A DNA stretch of 64,000 nt from Rhizobium sp. BK376 (GTDB lineage: Bacteria > Pseudomonadota > Alphaproteobacteria > Rhizobiales > Rhizobiaceae): the NCBI RefSeq assembly GCF_004341625.1, contig NZ_SLZG01000002.1, forward strand, positions 558,001 to 622,000. Direction: 5' to 3'. A program made the position numbers and the translations under genes. Each line of letters starts with the position of its first letter. Positions within the stretch are counted from its first letter, which is position 1. Shown piece by piece: positions 8,674-18,957 of the stretch. The notes below the pieces were generated by a model. It saw only the letters and a list, made by a program, of their open reading frames with translations. It was not told the DNA's origin and made no database searches.

Positions 8674-9477
8674 TCAGACGTTGTAGCTGTCGTCGCCGCT
8701 GTTGTCGAAATCGTCGTCGTTGTCCAAATCGTCCTGGTCGTCCGAAGCGTTGATGACGTTGTCATTGTTGTCGTCGTTCTGGTTGTTGCCGTCATTGCCG
8801 AAGTAATTGTTATTGATGACGGTTTCCTCGACCGGGCGCTCGTTGCCACCGAGACCTGCAAGGCCTGAGCCAAGCCCGCCGAGGCCAGTGCCGCCAAGAT
8901 GCGGGCTGAACAGGCTGCTTATTCCTTCCGCCAGCATGACGCCGCCGGCAACGCCGGCTGCCGTGCCGAGCGCGCCGCGCAGGAAGCTGCCGCCGGCTGA
9001 TGGAGCCGATGGTTGCGCGTTCCACGGGCCGGAAGGCTGTTGCTGTCCCCATGGGCCGGCGGACTGCTGCGGCGGGGCGCCACGACCGTAATCGTCATAG
9101 CCGCGGCCTTGCTGCTGAGTGTAGCCGCCCTGCGGACCGTAGTCAGGCGCTGCGCCGCGCTGGGGCTGTGGTTGACCGCCGCCGAAGAGCGAGCCGATGC
9201 CGCCGAGGAAGCCGCCGGACTGCTGGGCCTGCGGATGGGCAGCCCCTTGCTGCTCAAGCTCGTGCACACGAGCCTCGAGCTGCTGGATGCGGTCCGCGGC
9301 TGCCTTCATGCCCTGTTCCTGCACGATGACGGCCTGGGCGAGAAGATAGGGAGCGTAGGGCTGCTCCCGGACGGATTGATTGATGAGCGCCTCGGCGTCT
9401 GCATCGCGCGGCGCTGCCGCGGATGTACGGACGCGATCGAAGAGAGAGCTGAGCAATTGACGTTCTTCGGGCGACAT
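8674..9477 (-). CDS. DUF2076 domain protein with Asn/Asp-rich tail
   Basis: A 267-residue protein. The N-terminal ~85 residues (MSPEERQLLSSLFDRVR onwards) form the helical DUF2076 core, including the coiled-coil-like stretch AADRIQQLEARVHELEQQ. A Gln/Gly/Pro-rich linker and a Gly/Leu-rich, possibly membrane-associating segment follow. The last ~50 residues are strongly acidic and rich in Asn and Asp. There is no signal peptide. Function is unknown. It has its own terminator and appears monocistronic. Confidence 0.8.
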   Translation of the reverse strand: MSPEERQLLSSLFDRVRTSAAAPRDADAEALINQSVREQPYAPYLLAQAVIVQEQGMKAAADRIQQLEARVHELEQQGAAHPQAQQSGGFLGGIGSLFGGGQPQPQRGAAPDYGPQGGYTQQQGRGYDDYGRGAPPQQSAGPWGQQQPSGPWNAQPSAPSAGGSFLRGALGTAAGVAGGVMLAEGISSLFSPHLGGTGLGGLGSGLAGLGGNERPVEETVINNNYFGNDGNNQNDDNNDNVINASDDQDDLDNDDDFDNSGDDSYNV

Positions 9478-9581
9478 GATGGCCTCCTTGGCTATCTGGG
9501 ACGCGGATTTCTGCCGCGCTGAGCTGACGTAGGATCAAATTTCGGTTTTTCAAAGCCTTGGCAACTTACATTTCTGTAAGT

Positions 9582-10310
9582 TCAGCCACGAACCCACACC
9601 CGCAGGGGTCCGAGGGCGGTGAAACCGAGCGCCAGTGCGCTGGCGAGATCATTGCTGCGTTCGTAACCGACGACCGGTTGGCCCGGAAAGAGCCTGCGTG
9701 CCTCGCGGATGAGCCCGCCGCGGACAAGGTCCTCCTTGTTTCCGATGGCAAAGAGGTTCGAATGGCCGACTACACCGCCCTGATGGTTAAGAATGCCGCC
9801 GCCCGACAAATCGCCGTTAGCGTAGGCTGCAAGAATGACGATGGCGGGATCACGCAGCAACCGCTCGGCAAAGATCGTCCTCTCGTGCCGTTCGCCGCCG
9901 GCCCAAGCCGTTTCCCAAGCGTCGAGTTCGGTCGCCGTCGTGATGCGTCTCCACGTGAGATCGTCATGGCTGCTCTTGAAAGGGGTGTTGGCTTCGAGGC
10001 CGATCCATTCGGCCTCGAAGAGAATTTCGAATTCCTGCGGGGAGAGGTCGATGGCGCAATAGCTGTCTTTTACGCCCCAGCCGCCTGGACGCAGGCGGGT
10101 CAGGCCGGCGATCGCTGTTTCCTGTTCGTTGGCGGTTGCCTCTCCGGTGAGCGTAATGGCGTTGGGATAGAAGGGCGGCGTGCCCCCTGAAATTTGCCAG
10201 AGTGTCGGGGAAAATTCGCCGGCGCTGCCCTGCGCGGCGCAGACGGCGTCGCACCAGAGTACGTTATTGAGAACTGCCCGGTGCAGCAATGGCGATGTCA
10301 TTTTCTCCAC
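9582..10310 (-). CDS. GNAT-like protein of unknown substrate
   Basis: A 242-residue protein. The second half (DLTWRRITTATELDAWETAW, then GHSNLFAIGNKEDLVRGGL) resembles GNAT-fold proteins, and the C-terminal VGYERSNDLASALALGF mimics the usual GNAT ending. The acetyl-CoA P-loop is not canonical, so activity is uncertain. It is transcribed alone and lies divergent from the clpP paralogue. Confidence 0.55.
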   Translation of the reverse strand: MEKMTSPLLHRAVLNNVLWCDAVCAAQGSAGEFSPTLWQISGGTPPFYPNAITLTGEATANEQETAIAGLTRLRPGGWGVKDSYCAIDLSPQEFEILFEAEWIGLEANTPFKSSHDDLTWRRITTATELDAWETAWAGGERHERTIFAERLLRDPAIVILAAYANGDLSGGGILNHQGGVVGHSNLFAIGNKEDLVRGGLIREARRLFPGQPVVGYERSNDLASALALGFTALGPLRVWVRG

Positions 10311-10461
10311 TCCGCTCGAGACAGCGGCATAATACGGCCAGTTCTCGGGTTTGCCATAAGAATATCTTCACCCGTTCCGTGGCTTGTCTTTTTCCCGCAT
10401 TGTTTTACGCATTGAGTCACACTATGTCCGGGAAACCCGAATGATGGCGAGAGAGGTTCGA

Positions 10462-11046
10462 ATGAACGACGAAGAACAAGAAGACAAGACCAAGGAACTG
10501 CCTTTGGGGAAAGACGCGGAGGCAAATCTCTTTAAATCGCGTTCGATCTTCATCTACGGCACCATCACCATGGAGCTCGCCCAGAAGGTCTGCTCGCAGC
10601 TCGTGGCGCTCGCCGCCGCCAGCGACGAAGACATCCGTATCTATGTGAGCTCGCCTGGCGGCCACGTCGAATCCGGCGATTCGATCCACGACATGATCAA
10701 GTTCATCAAGCCGAAGGTCTGGATGATTGGTACCGGCTGGGTCGCGTCCGCTGGCGCGTTGATCTATGTCGCCGCTCCGAAGGAGCAGCGCCTTTGCCTG
10801 CCGAACACGCGCTTCCTGCTGCACCAACCGTCCGGCGGCACGCGCGGCATGGCGTCCGATATCGAGATCCAGGCACGCGAAATCATCAAGATGAACGAGC
10901 GCCTGAACAAGATCTTCTCCGTGGCTACCGGTCAGCCGGTCGAAAAGATCGCCAAGGATACCGACCGCGACTACTGGCTCTCCGCCGAAGACGCCAAGGC
11001 CTACGGCCTCGTCTCGCGGATCATCACGTCGCAGTCCGACATCTGA
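10462..11046 (+). CDS. ClpP-family serine protease subunit (paralogue)
   Basis: A 194-residue ClpP homologue. The triad is in place: Ser96 in [10 protein letters not shown], His121 in FLLHQPSGG, and an Asp in [15 protein letters not shown]. The ATG at 10462 is preferred over those at 10441/10444 because GAGAGAGG precedes it by 5 nt. The N-terminus ([15 protein letters not shown]) is acidic and differs from the housekeeping ClpP, so this is probably one of the additional ClpP paralogues common in alpha-proteobacteria. It has its own terminator. No Clp ATPase gene is adjacent. Confidence 0.88.
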   Translation: MNDEEQEDKTKELPLGKDAEANLFKSRSIFIYGTITMELAQKVCSQLVALAAASDEDIRIYVSSPGGHVESGDSIHDMIKFIKPKVWMIGTGWVASAGALIYVAAPKEQRLCLPNTRFLLHQPSGGTRGMASDIEIQAREIIKMNERLNKIFSVATGQPVEKIAKDTDRDYWLSAEDAKAYGLVSRIITSQSDI

Positions 11047-11069
11047 TCTGAACTAAGCTGAATTCCAGC

Positions 11070-11104
11070 GCCCCGCTTGCGATTTGCAGGCGGGGCTTTT
11101 TGTT
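11070..11104 (+). terminator. Intrinsic terminator of the clpP paralogue
   Basis: GCCCCGC (11070-11076) pairs with GCGGGGC (11090-11096), followed by TTTTTG. It lies 24 nt behind the stop codon. Confidence 0.85.
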
Positions 11105-11478
11105 ATTTTCTTATCTACGGATGCGAGTAGTTTTTCAGCCTTTGATTGGTGGCTACCCTTTAGCCACGGCTGTGTTGCATTGTTTGACGGATTGCTCAGT
11201 CATCGCGGCGCCTTTTTTCCCACCGGAACCAATCCTCCAGCGAAATCTTGGGCTTACGAGGAATTTGCATCACAAAAATCCGGGATCGAACGCTCAGCAA
11301 ATATAGCCGTAATCCTACGTTTGATTGCAAGCGGGGCATGTGCACTATGGCGTTGACATAATTGCAACGCGGAGCAAAACAAATTACACGTGACAATTGG
11401 CTTTTATTGTGATGTGAGCAACGATAGCAAGAATTTTCATTTGCAAGTGATAATGTCTGCAGCTTGCGTTAGGTTAAA
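11105..11478. other. AT-rich intergenic region upstream of rkpA
   Basis: A gene-free stretch of 374 bp, clearly lower in GC than its flanks. It holds a small hairpin GTGGCTA-CCCTT-TAGCCAC (around 11150-11168) and a perfect TTGACA box (11353-11358), but I find no matching -10 box at a normal distance. It should carry the promoter of the rkpAGH operon. No nod box or other named operator was recognised. Confidence 0.5.
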
Positions 11479-14400
11479 ATGACGATCGAAATCATTGGGC
11501 GCGCATGTGTCGCTCCGGGAGCCGCTTCGGTAAAGGAACTTCAAAAGGTTCTGAGAGAAGGGCGCTGCACCGTCAGCCGCATACCGCAGGAACGCTGGGA
11601 TCTCGCACGCTTCTGGCATCCGGTGGTGGGAACCCCGGGCAAGACCTACTCTTACGCGGCGGGGGTGATCGAAGACATCTACTCCTTTGACCCGGCTGCC
11701 TTCGGCTTGTCCAAGCGCGAAGCCATGCAGATGGATCCGCAGCAGCGTATTTTGCTGAATCTTGTATTGAGGGCGATTGAAGACGCCAATTTGCCTGTCA
11801 GTTCGCTTGTTAAAGAACAAGTGGGCGTTTATGTCGGCGCCTCGGGTCTGGACAATGGCAACCTCTCTGTTGAGGATCCGGCGTCCGGAAGCCCGTATTT
11901 CATGACGGGCAACACCCTCTCCATCATTTCAAACCGCATCTCGCATGTCTTCGGCCTGACCGGACCGAGCATGACGATTGACACCGCCTGCTCGTCATCG
12001 TTGGTTGCGCTGGACCAGGCAATGAGGGCGCTTGAGCGGGGCGACATCGATACTGCGATCGTTGGCGGGGTCAACCTACTCGCGCATCCGCTGCCGTTCG
12101 TCGGCTTCGCTCAGGCTCGAATGCTGTCTCCGGAAGGTCTCTGCCGTGCCTATGACAACAACGGCAACGGCTATGTTCGGTCGGAAGGCGGTGCAATTCT
12201 TGTCTTGCGTCGGACCGACCGCGTAGTGCGGGAGAGAGATCGCAGCTATGCGACAATTCATGCGACAGCGATCAATTCCTCGGGTCGGACGAACGGCATT
12301 TCGCTGCCATCCCGCGAGGCCCAGGCTCAGCTGCTGAGGACGATCTACGAAACCAATGAGATCGATCTCAATCGCCTTGCCTTCATCGAAGGGCACGGGA
12401 CTGGAACGAAGGTCGGGGATCCGGCCGAGGTTTGGGCGATTGGTGAAGCAATCGGTCACAAACGCCGTGCGCCCATACCAATCGGGTCGATCAAATCGAA
12501 TATTGGCCACACCGAGCCGGTTTCCGGTCTCTTCGGTTTGTTGAAGGCAGTCATCGGGCTTGAGAACAATTTTCTGCCGGCGTCGCTGCACATAGAGCAG
12601 CCGAGCCAGACTATCGACTTCGAAGGACTGAACGTTCGCGTGAATACTTCCGCGATCGAACTTCTCCCGGCCAAGGCCCCCCGCTATGCCGGGATCAATT
12701 CCTTTGGCTTCGGGGGAACGAACGCCCATGTCATTGTCAGTGATCCGAATCCCGTTGCGCCGCCGGAACCGCAGATAAAAGGCGACAGCTCGATATTCAT
12801 CGCCAGCGCCCATAGCGCATCGGCGCTTTCAAAGCTCCTGGAGGATTACAAGGCTCGTCTTGAAGGCGCCGATCCCAAGGAGGCCAGGCAGATCGTTCAC
12901 TCTTCCGGAGCGAACCGGGATCCGATGAAATATCGTTTCGCTGCCAAAGTCGGCGATAGCGACGAAGTTCTCAAGGCGATTACAGCACATCTCGCCAACG
13001 CCCCTTCTTCCGGTGAAAGTGGAGAAGTGCCGGGTGCCAATGTCAAGGTTGCGCTTGTCTTTTCGGGCAACGGGTCGCAATGGGCCGGCATGGGCGTGGA
13101 GGCCTATCAGCAAAGTCGCGCTTTCAGGCAGTGCTTTCAGTCCTTTAGCGCACTTTTCGAATATTATCTCGGGGAGAAGCTGACGGATGTTCTTGTTTCC
13201 GAGAATCTGGGTCTGAAGCTCGCCGATACCAAGATTGCGCAGCCACTTCTGTTTACCATCCAGGCTTCGATAGCCGATTGCCTGCTTGCGTCAGGCCTCA
13301 AACCTGACGCTGTACTGGGACACTCCGTGGGTGAAGTCGCAGCTGCCTATGCGGCCAAGGCGCTCACCGCTGCCGAAGCTGTCGCCATCATAGCCAAACG
13401 ATCCGAGTATCAAGATCTTCTGGCCGGCCAGGGAAAAATGGCTGCCGTCGTCCTCAATGCCGATGCGGCGCTTTCATTCGCTCAATCATGTGGTCTCCAC
13501 AATGTCGGCATAGCTGCGGTTAACGCTGCCAATTCCGTGACGATTTCGGGTCCGACCGATGAGATCGAGGCTTTTCGGGAGGCTGCCCGAAAAGCACAGA
13601 TCGTCGCCCATGTCCTCGATATAAATTATCCGTTCCACCACCCGATCATCGATACAGCGAAAGAGGCCTTTCTGGCCGATCTCCCTGAAATCGGTCCTGA
13701 ATCGGGCGCGGGAACATTCATCTCGACGGTGACGGGTGAATTTTACGACGGGCGCATGCTGGACGCACAGTATTGGTGGCGGAATGTGCGCGAACCGGTG
13801 CTCTTTGAGGCCGCATGCCAGACGGCCATGGCGGTCGGATGCAATTTGTTCATCGAGATTTCGCCGCGCCCGATTCTTTTGAACTACATCTCTGATATCG
13901 GCAATCAGCGGTCCGCTCGCGTGAGCGCTATCCCGACATTGCTGCGCGAGAAGGCGGATACGGGACGGGATCCCGTTGCTCAATCCTTTGCGCGGGCTGT
14001 TGCCCATGGCATATCGCCCTTGCGCGCACGCGGCGGCGCGACCCGCAACGCGTTTGTCCGCCTTCCGTCCCTGCCGTTTGAACCAGTGGAGCTGCGACCG
14101 CAAGCAACGACCGACGAGATCGATATCTTCGGTCGAGACCGGAAAAGTCCCTACACATTGCTTGGCTGGCGTACGGACCCGAACGCGTCGAGCTGGAAGA
14201 ACCATCTGGACGCGCATCTCTTTGCCGATCTGGCTGAGCACGTCGTGGATTCCAAGGCAATCATGCCGGGCAGCGGCTTTATCGAAATTGCCGTAACGGC
14301 CGCCCAGCAGTATTACGGCACTGACGAGGTGGAAATCAGCAATCTCGAAATCGTCAGGCCGCTTGAGCTGCGGCAGGACAGAATGCTGGAACTTTCCACC

Positions 14401-17400
14401 GTTCTCTCGCCGGAGACGGGCAAGATAGAAATTCGATCGCGGGAGAGATTGAGCAGCGACGACTGGACAGTCCACGCGCTCGCGCGTAGCCGCAAGCCCA
14501 TCGAGGCCAGCTTCAGCGCCGCGTCTGCCCCGCGCCCGACGGGCGAACGGCGATCGGTGGTGACTTCAGGCGAAGCTTACGAGATTGCCCAGCGCTTCGG
14601 TCTTCAATATGGACCGCGCTTCCGGCTTCTGTCCCAAGCGGTTTCTTATGGACGGAGCTTCGTCGAAGTCGATCTCACGGCGGCGGCAAAGCCGGTTCAT
14701 CCGCACGTCAGGTATAACCTTGATCCGATATCGGTCGACGCGGCCTTTCACGGTCTTGTCGCGATTTTCAATCAGCTCTCCGGCGATCACGACGGTGCGC
14801 CTTACATCCCGGTTCGCTTCGGTTCGATCCAATTTTCAGGCAAGGGACAGCCTATCGCCAAGGCGACCATTGCGATCGAGCGCTACAGTCGCAATTCGAT
14901 CAAGGTGAAGTTCCGACTGTTCGATGCAGAAGGCAGCCAGATCGCAGCCTTCGACGATTGCCGGTTCCGGCGCACGTTCTTGCGTCGGCATGACTCGCTT
15001 GCCTCCGTCACTTTCCACTATCGGGCCATCCCTTCGTCACTCGGCCGAAAGCGCGCCATTGCGGGTGAGGCAATCCAAAACGTTGTCGACGCAATGTTGG
15101 GCGGCGAAAAGCATCGCTTGAACAATGCGACGCTTCTCATCGAGGCGGCAATCTATCGCGCCTGCTACGAGATCGCATCGGCTGCCTCGGGCGGACAGAT
15201 GACAATCTCCGCTCAGGCTCTTCCCGGCGATGTGGAATTCCAGTCATTCCTGACAAATTGCCTCTATATTCTTGAAGACGCTGGTATCGCGGTTGCTGAA
15301 GGTGGCCGCTGGCGGCTGCCGTCGGAAATCGACCTTCCGCCCGTCGGCGAAGTTCTACAGGAGCTCTACAAAGAGGATTCCGGACGCGTAGCGGAAGCGG
15401 TCCTTGTCAACAATGCCTACTGCGATGCCGTGGAACGCCTTGTTGAGTTGCGGGGTGAGCGAAGCGACCAGCCGACAAAGATTCGCGGAGCAGCTTCCGG
15501 CGACGCCACGGTCGATCACGTGCTCGCCCATAGTTCCCTGAGCAATCGGCGGCTACAGATGGTGACGGAGGCCCTGAAGTCGCTTTGCCAATCGAAGTCC
15601 ACAAGAATTCGGCATTTGCTCGAAATGGGGACAACATCGCTCGGCTTCAGCAAGCGGCTGGCTGAGTTGGCTGCCGAAAACGGTGCCGTTCTGGTTGTCT
15701 CCGAGCCGCGGGAGAGCGTTCGGCAGGCCCTTGAAATCACCTTTGAACAACATGCGCATGTTGTTGTCACCGAGCCGAACAAGCTCGCCGAGCAGCCTTC
15801 AGCGGATGTCATTGTTGCGGCTGGAAGCGAGAGCCAGCGGCTTCTCGCCGACCATGAAGGCGCGCGGAACGCCATTCGCGCTGCTGCAGAGCAGGGAGCG
15901 GCGCTTATCCTTGCCGACAGAGCGCCGTCTGTCTTCAATGATTTCGCTTTCGGTTTGTCTCCGGGTTGGTTTGCCGGCAGTTCATCGACGGAATTCCCGA
16001 TTGGGCGGCTTGGAACAGTACAGCAGGTCGAGGATATTATTTCAGCCCTTGGCTTCAGTGATGTTCATGCTGAAGAGTATGTCTTTCCAGAAGGCGGTTT
16101 GATCACTGCCGTCGCGAAGTCTTCCGGTCGTCTGGATGCGCCGATTTCGGCGTCGGCGCCCACGGGACAGTTGCTTATCCTGTCGGAGAATGCGGTTTCT
16201 GTCGCGCCAGCGGAGTTTTCGCCAATATCGCTGTCCATAGATGCCAACGAGCCGGAGTTCGTTGAAGCGCTGGAACAGTTCTCGGGTCATCCGATCCACG
16301 TTCTTTATCTGGCAGGACGCGAGGACGGCCGCGAAGCATCCGCGCTGACGCAGGATCGGCTGTCGCGGTTTGCCGTTCTCCTCAAGACGATGAACGCTCG
16401 CCGAGACGGTAGTGATGCGGATGTGGATAGATCCCGGCTGCTAATCGTCGCTCCGGGCGGCTCTCCTATTGCGGGCGAAAGAACAGACAACGCCAATGCC
16501 GGTCTTTGGGCATTTGCGCGCGTCGTTCAGAATGAATACGAACTTCTCGATGTCCACTTGCTCGATGCCGAAATTAGCGATGCATCTTGGGCGTCGACAA
16601 TAAAGCATTTGATGTCGACCCAAGTCCCCAACCGCGAATGGGTACTTGATGGCGCGACCGGCGACGTACTGGAAATCCGCGCGTCCACCGGCCCATTTGA
16701 GCCTGGACGGTCGCTGCGGCGCGACTTTGCCGCCGCAACGATCAGACAGCATTCAAACAGGCTGGACAGCATTGCGTGGGAGGAATGCGAAGTCCCGGCT
16801 GACTTGCCCGAAGAGATCGTTGTTTCGGTCGAGGCGACTGGCCTGAATTTTCGAGACGTCATGTGGGCAATGGGCCTGTTGCCGGAAGAAGCGCTGGAGG
16901 ATGGATTTGCTGGCGCGACGATCGGGATGGAATTCGCGGGCCGCGTTTTGAGTGTTGGTACGGCGGTTACCGATTTGTCGCCTGGCGACAAAGTGATGGG
17001 TATCGGTCCTGCCGCTTTCTCCACCCATGTCCGGGTACGGCGCGACGGTGTCACCAAGCTTCCCGACGGCATGGATATGACTGCGGCGGCAACCGTGCCG
17101 GTGGCATTCCTGACAGCCTATTACGCCATGGTCGAACTCGGGCATATCCGGGCCGGCGAGACTATTCTGATCCACGGTGCTGCGGGCGGTGTCGGCCTTG
17201 CTGCGCTTCAGGTTGCCAAGCTTAAAGGCGCCAAGGTCATTGCGACGGCCGGTACGCTTGAGAAACGTCGCTTTCTGCAGATGCTCGGCGCAGACCACGT
17301 GTTCGATTCCCGCTCGCTGGATTTCGTCGACGCTGTGAGGTCGGTCACCGACGGCAAGGGCGTTGATCTGGTTCTGAATTCGCTGTTTTCCGAGGCGATG

Positions 17401-18957
17401 GAGCGAAGCCTGGAACTGGTGAAACCGTTCGGCCGGTTTCTGGAACTCGGAAAGCGCGACTATTATGCAGACCAGAAGATCGGCCTGCGTCCGTTCCGGC
17501 GAAATATCAGCTATTTCGGCATAGATGCGGATCAGTTGCTCGTGGAAGCGCCAGCCCTCACCAAGAGGATATTCACGGAGATCGGGACGCTTTTTGTAGA
17601 GGGGAAGCTGGTGCCTCTCCCCTATAGGGCTTTCGGCTACGACGAAATTGGCGGCGCGTTCCGACTGATGCAGAATTCCGGTCACCTCGGCAAGATCGTC
17701 GTGCGACCGCCAAGCATCGGCGTTGACCGCGTGCTTGCGGCTCCGCATAAGCCACTGCGCCTTGATGCCGATGGCGTATTCCTCGTCGTCGGCGGAATAG
17801 GTGGTTTTGGCCTGGCGGCGGCTGAATGGCTTGTTGCCAAGGGTGCTCGTCACGTGGCGCTATGTTCGCGAAGAGGCTTGGCGGACGAGCAAACGCTCGC
17901 GGCTATCAACGAATGGAAAATGAAAGGCGTCGTTGCCACGCTGCACGCCTGTGATGTTACCGATGAGGCCGCGGTAGAGGCACTTCTTGCCTCTCTTCGC
18001 TCGCAAGGTTCCATAAGAGGCATCATCCACGCCGCGATGGTGTTGGACGACGCTCTTCTTGCCAACCTTACGCGGGAGCGCAACCGGCCCGTCGTGGACG
18101 TAAAGGTTCGAGGCGCCGAAATCCTGCATCGGCTCACAGAGAAAGACGATTTGCAGCTGTTCCTGCTGTTTTCCTCGGTTACGACGATGCTGGGCAATCC
18201 GGGCCAGTCGAACTATGTGATTGCGAACGGGTATATGGAAGGTCTGGCGCGTACGCGGCGGTCCAAGGGCTTGCCGGCGCTTGCGATCGGATTCGGAGCG
18301 ATCACGGATCGTGGTTTCCTTGCTCGCAATACCGACGTCAACGAAATGCTTTCGAGCCGCGTAGGCAAGACGGGCATGAAGGCGAGGGAGGCACTCGAGC
18401 AGGTCGAACGTTACATGGCGATCGATCCGGGGACGGTGGATAGCGCGGCTGTCGTGGTCGCGGAAATCGACGGAAACGTGGTGCGCCTGCTGCCAATCGC
18501 CCGTGGTCTGCTGCTCGACGCGATCATCCGTCGGGCCGGTACCCAGCAGGCCGCCAATGGCAACGATGTCATTGATCTCGTGGATTTGATCAGAGGCAAA
18601 TCCAAGGAGGAAGCTCAGCAGGCACTTCACGCGCTCGTCGCGACCGAGATTGCTGCGATCCTGCGAGTGGCACAGGACGTGATTACTCCGAACAAGATAT
18701 TGAAAGATATAGGCCTGGACAGCTTGATGGCGATGGAACTGGGTCTGAGTTTTCAACAGAAGACCGGCTTCGATATTCCATTGAACAGCGTCGGCGACGG
18801 AGCCACGGTGGGCGATGTCGTAACTCGTCTTCGCGAGCGAGTTCTGAAGCGGATCACTGGCAACGAAGAGGGAAGCGAAACCGAACAGAGCGAGGTGGTT
18901 GACCGGCTAGCCCGTAGTCATTCTCTCGCCCAACCCCAGACGGCTTCACAGCGATGA
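11479..18957 (+). CDS. rkpA: RkpA, multidomain polyketide/fatty-acid synthase for the capsule lipid
   Basis: A 2492-residue type I synthase. Domains in order: ketosynthase with Cys171 (DTACSSS), His306 (EGHGTGT) and His344 (NIGHTEP); acyltransferase with Ser616 (GHSVGEV); dehydratase with His921 and Asp1087; a degenerate C-methyltransferase region near 1250-1550; enoylreductase with HGAAGGVG at ~1899; ketoreductase with GGIGGFG at ~2105, Ser2232/2233 and Tyr2246; and an acyl carrier domain with the phosphopantetheine Ser2415 in GLDSLMAMEL. The full reducing set predicts a saturated acyl chain made by iterative use. In S. meliloti the rkp-1 genes are required for K-antigen production and were proposed to make a lipid carrier. 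The gene overlaps rkpG by 4 nt (ATGA). Confidence 0.95.
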   Translation: MTIEIIGRACVAPGAASVKELQKVLREGRCTVSRIPQERWDLARFWHPVVGTPGKTYSYAAGVIEDIYSFDPAAFGLSKREAMQMDPQQRILLNLVLRAIEDANLPVSSLVKEQVGVYVGASGLDNGNLSVEDPASGSPYFMTGNTLSIISNRISHVFGLTGPSMTIDTACSSSLVALDQAMRALERGDIDTAIVGGVNLLAHPLPFVGFAQARMLSPEGLCRAYDNNGNGYVRSEGGAILVLRRTDRVVRERDRSYATIHATAINSSGRTNGISLPSREAQAQLLRTIYETNEIDLNRLAFIEGHGTGTKVGDPAEVWAIGEAIGHKRRAPIPIGSIKSNIGHTEPVSGLFGLLKAVIGLENNFLPASLHIEQPSQTIDFEGLNVRVNTSAIELLPAKAPRYAGINSFGFGGTNAHVIVSDPNPVAPPEPQIKGDSSIFIASAHSASALSKLLEDYKARLEGADPKEARQIVHSSGANRDPMKYRFAAKVGDSDEVLKAITAHLANAPSSGESGEVPGANVKVALVFSGNGSQWAGMGVEAYQQSRAFRQCFQSFSALFEYYLGEKLTDVLVSENLGLKLADTKIAQPLLFTIQASIADCLLASGLKPDAVLGHSVGEVAAAYAAKALTAAEAVAIIAKRSEYQDLLAGQGKMAAVVLNADAALSFAQSCGLHNVGIAAVNAANSVTISGPTDEIEAFREAARKAQIVAHVLDINYPFHHPIIDTAKEAFLADLPEIGPESGAGTFISTVTGEFYDGRMLDAQYWWRNVREPVLFEAACQTAMAVGCNLFIEISPRPILLNYISDIGNQRSARVSAIPTLLREKADTGRDPVAQSFARAVAHGISPLRARGGATRNAFVRLPSLPFEPVELRPQATTDEIDIFGRDRKSPYTLLGWRTDPNASSWKNHLDAHLFADLAEHVVDSKAIMPGSGFIEIAVTAAQQYYGTDEVEISNLEIVRPLELRQDRMLELSTVLSPETGKIEIRSRERLSSDDWTVHALARSRKPIEASFSAASAPRPTGERRSVVTSGEAYEIAQRFGLQYGPRFRLLSQAVSYGRSFVEVDLTAAAKPVHPHVRYNLDPISVDAAFHGLVAIFNQLSGDHDGAPYIPVRFGSIQFSGKGQPIAKATIAIERYSRNSIKVKFRLFDAEGSQIAAFDDCRFRRTFLRRHDSLASVTFHYRAIPSSLGRKRAIAGEAIQNVVDAMLGGEKHRLNNATLLIEAAIYRACYEIASAASGGQMTISAQALPGDVEFQSFLTNCLYILEDAGIAVAEGGRWRLPSEIDLPPVGEVLQELYKEDSGRVAEAVLVNNAYCDAVERLVELRGERSDQPTKIRGAASGDATVDHVLAHSSLSNRRLQMVTEALKSLCQSKSTRIRHLLEMGTTSLGFSKRLAELAAENGAVLVVSEPRESVRQALEITFEQHAHVVVTEPNKLAEQPSADVIVAAGSESQRLLADHEGARNAIRAAAEQGAALILADRAPSVFNDFAFGLSPGWFAGSSSTEFPIGRLGTVQQVEDIISALGFSDVHAEEYVFPEGGLITAVAKSSGRLDAPISASAPTGQLLILSENAVSVAPAEFSPISLSIDANEPEFVEALEQFSGHPIHVLYLAGREDGREASALTQDRLSRFAVLLKTMNARRDGSDADVDRSRLLIVAPGGSPIAGERTDNANAGLWAFARVVQNEYELLDVHLLDAEISDASWASTIKHLMSTQVPNREWVLDGATGDVLEIRASTGPFEPGRSLRRDFAAATIRQHSNRLDSIAWEECEVPADLPEEIVVSVEATGLNFRDVMWAMGLLPEEALEDGFAGATIGMEFAGRVLSVGTAVTDLSPGDKVMGIGPAAFSTHVRVRRDGVTKLPDGMDMTAAATVPVAFLTAYYAMVELGHIRAGETILIHGAAGGVGLAALQVAKLKGAKVIATAGTLEKRRFLQMLGADHVFDSRSLDFVDAVRSVTDGKGVDLVLNSLFSEAMERSLELVKPFGRFLELGKRDYYADQKIGLRPFRRNISYFGIDADQLLVEAPALTKRIFTEIGTLFVEGKLVPLPYRAFGYDEIGGAFRLMQNSGHLGKIVVRPPSIGVDRVLAAPHKPLRLDADGVFLVVGGIGGFGLAAAEWLVAKGARHVALCSRRGLADEQTLAAINEWKMKGVVATLHACDVTDEAAVEALLASLRSQGSIRGIIHAAMVLDDALLANLTRERNRPVVDVKVRGAEILHRLTEKDDLQLFLLFSSVTTMLGNPGQSNYVIANGYMEGLARTRRSKGLPALAIGFGAITDRGFLARNTDVNEMLSSRVGKTGMKAREALEQVERYMAIDPGTVDSAAVVVAEIDGNVVRLLPIARGLLLDAIIRRAGTQQAANGNDVIDLVDLIRGKSKEEAQQALHALVATEIAAILRVAQDVITPNKILKDIGLDSLMAMELGLSFQQKTGFDIPLNSVGDGATVGDVVTRLRERVLKRITGNEEGSETEQSEVVDRLARSHSLAQPQTASQR

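Noticed and set aside
11353..11386. Complete rkpA promoter from the TTGACA at 11353
   Set aside because: No acceptable -10 box lies 16-19 bp downstream, so I report only the -35-like box inside the intergenic entry.
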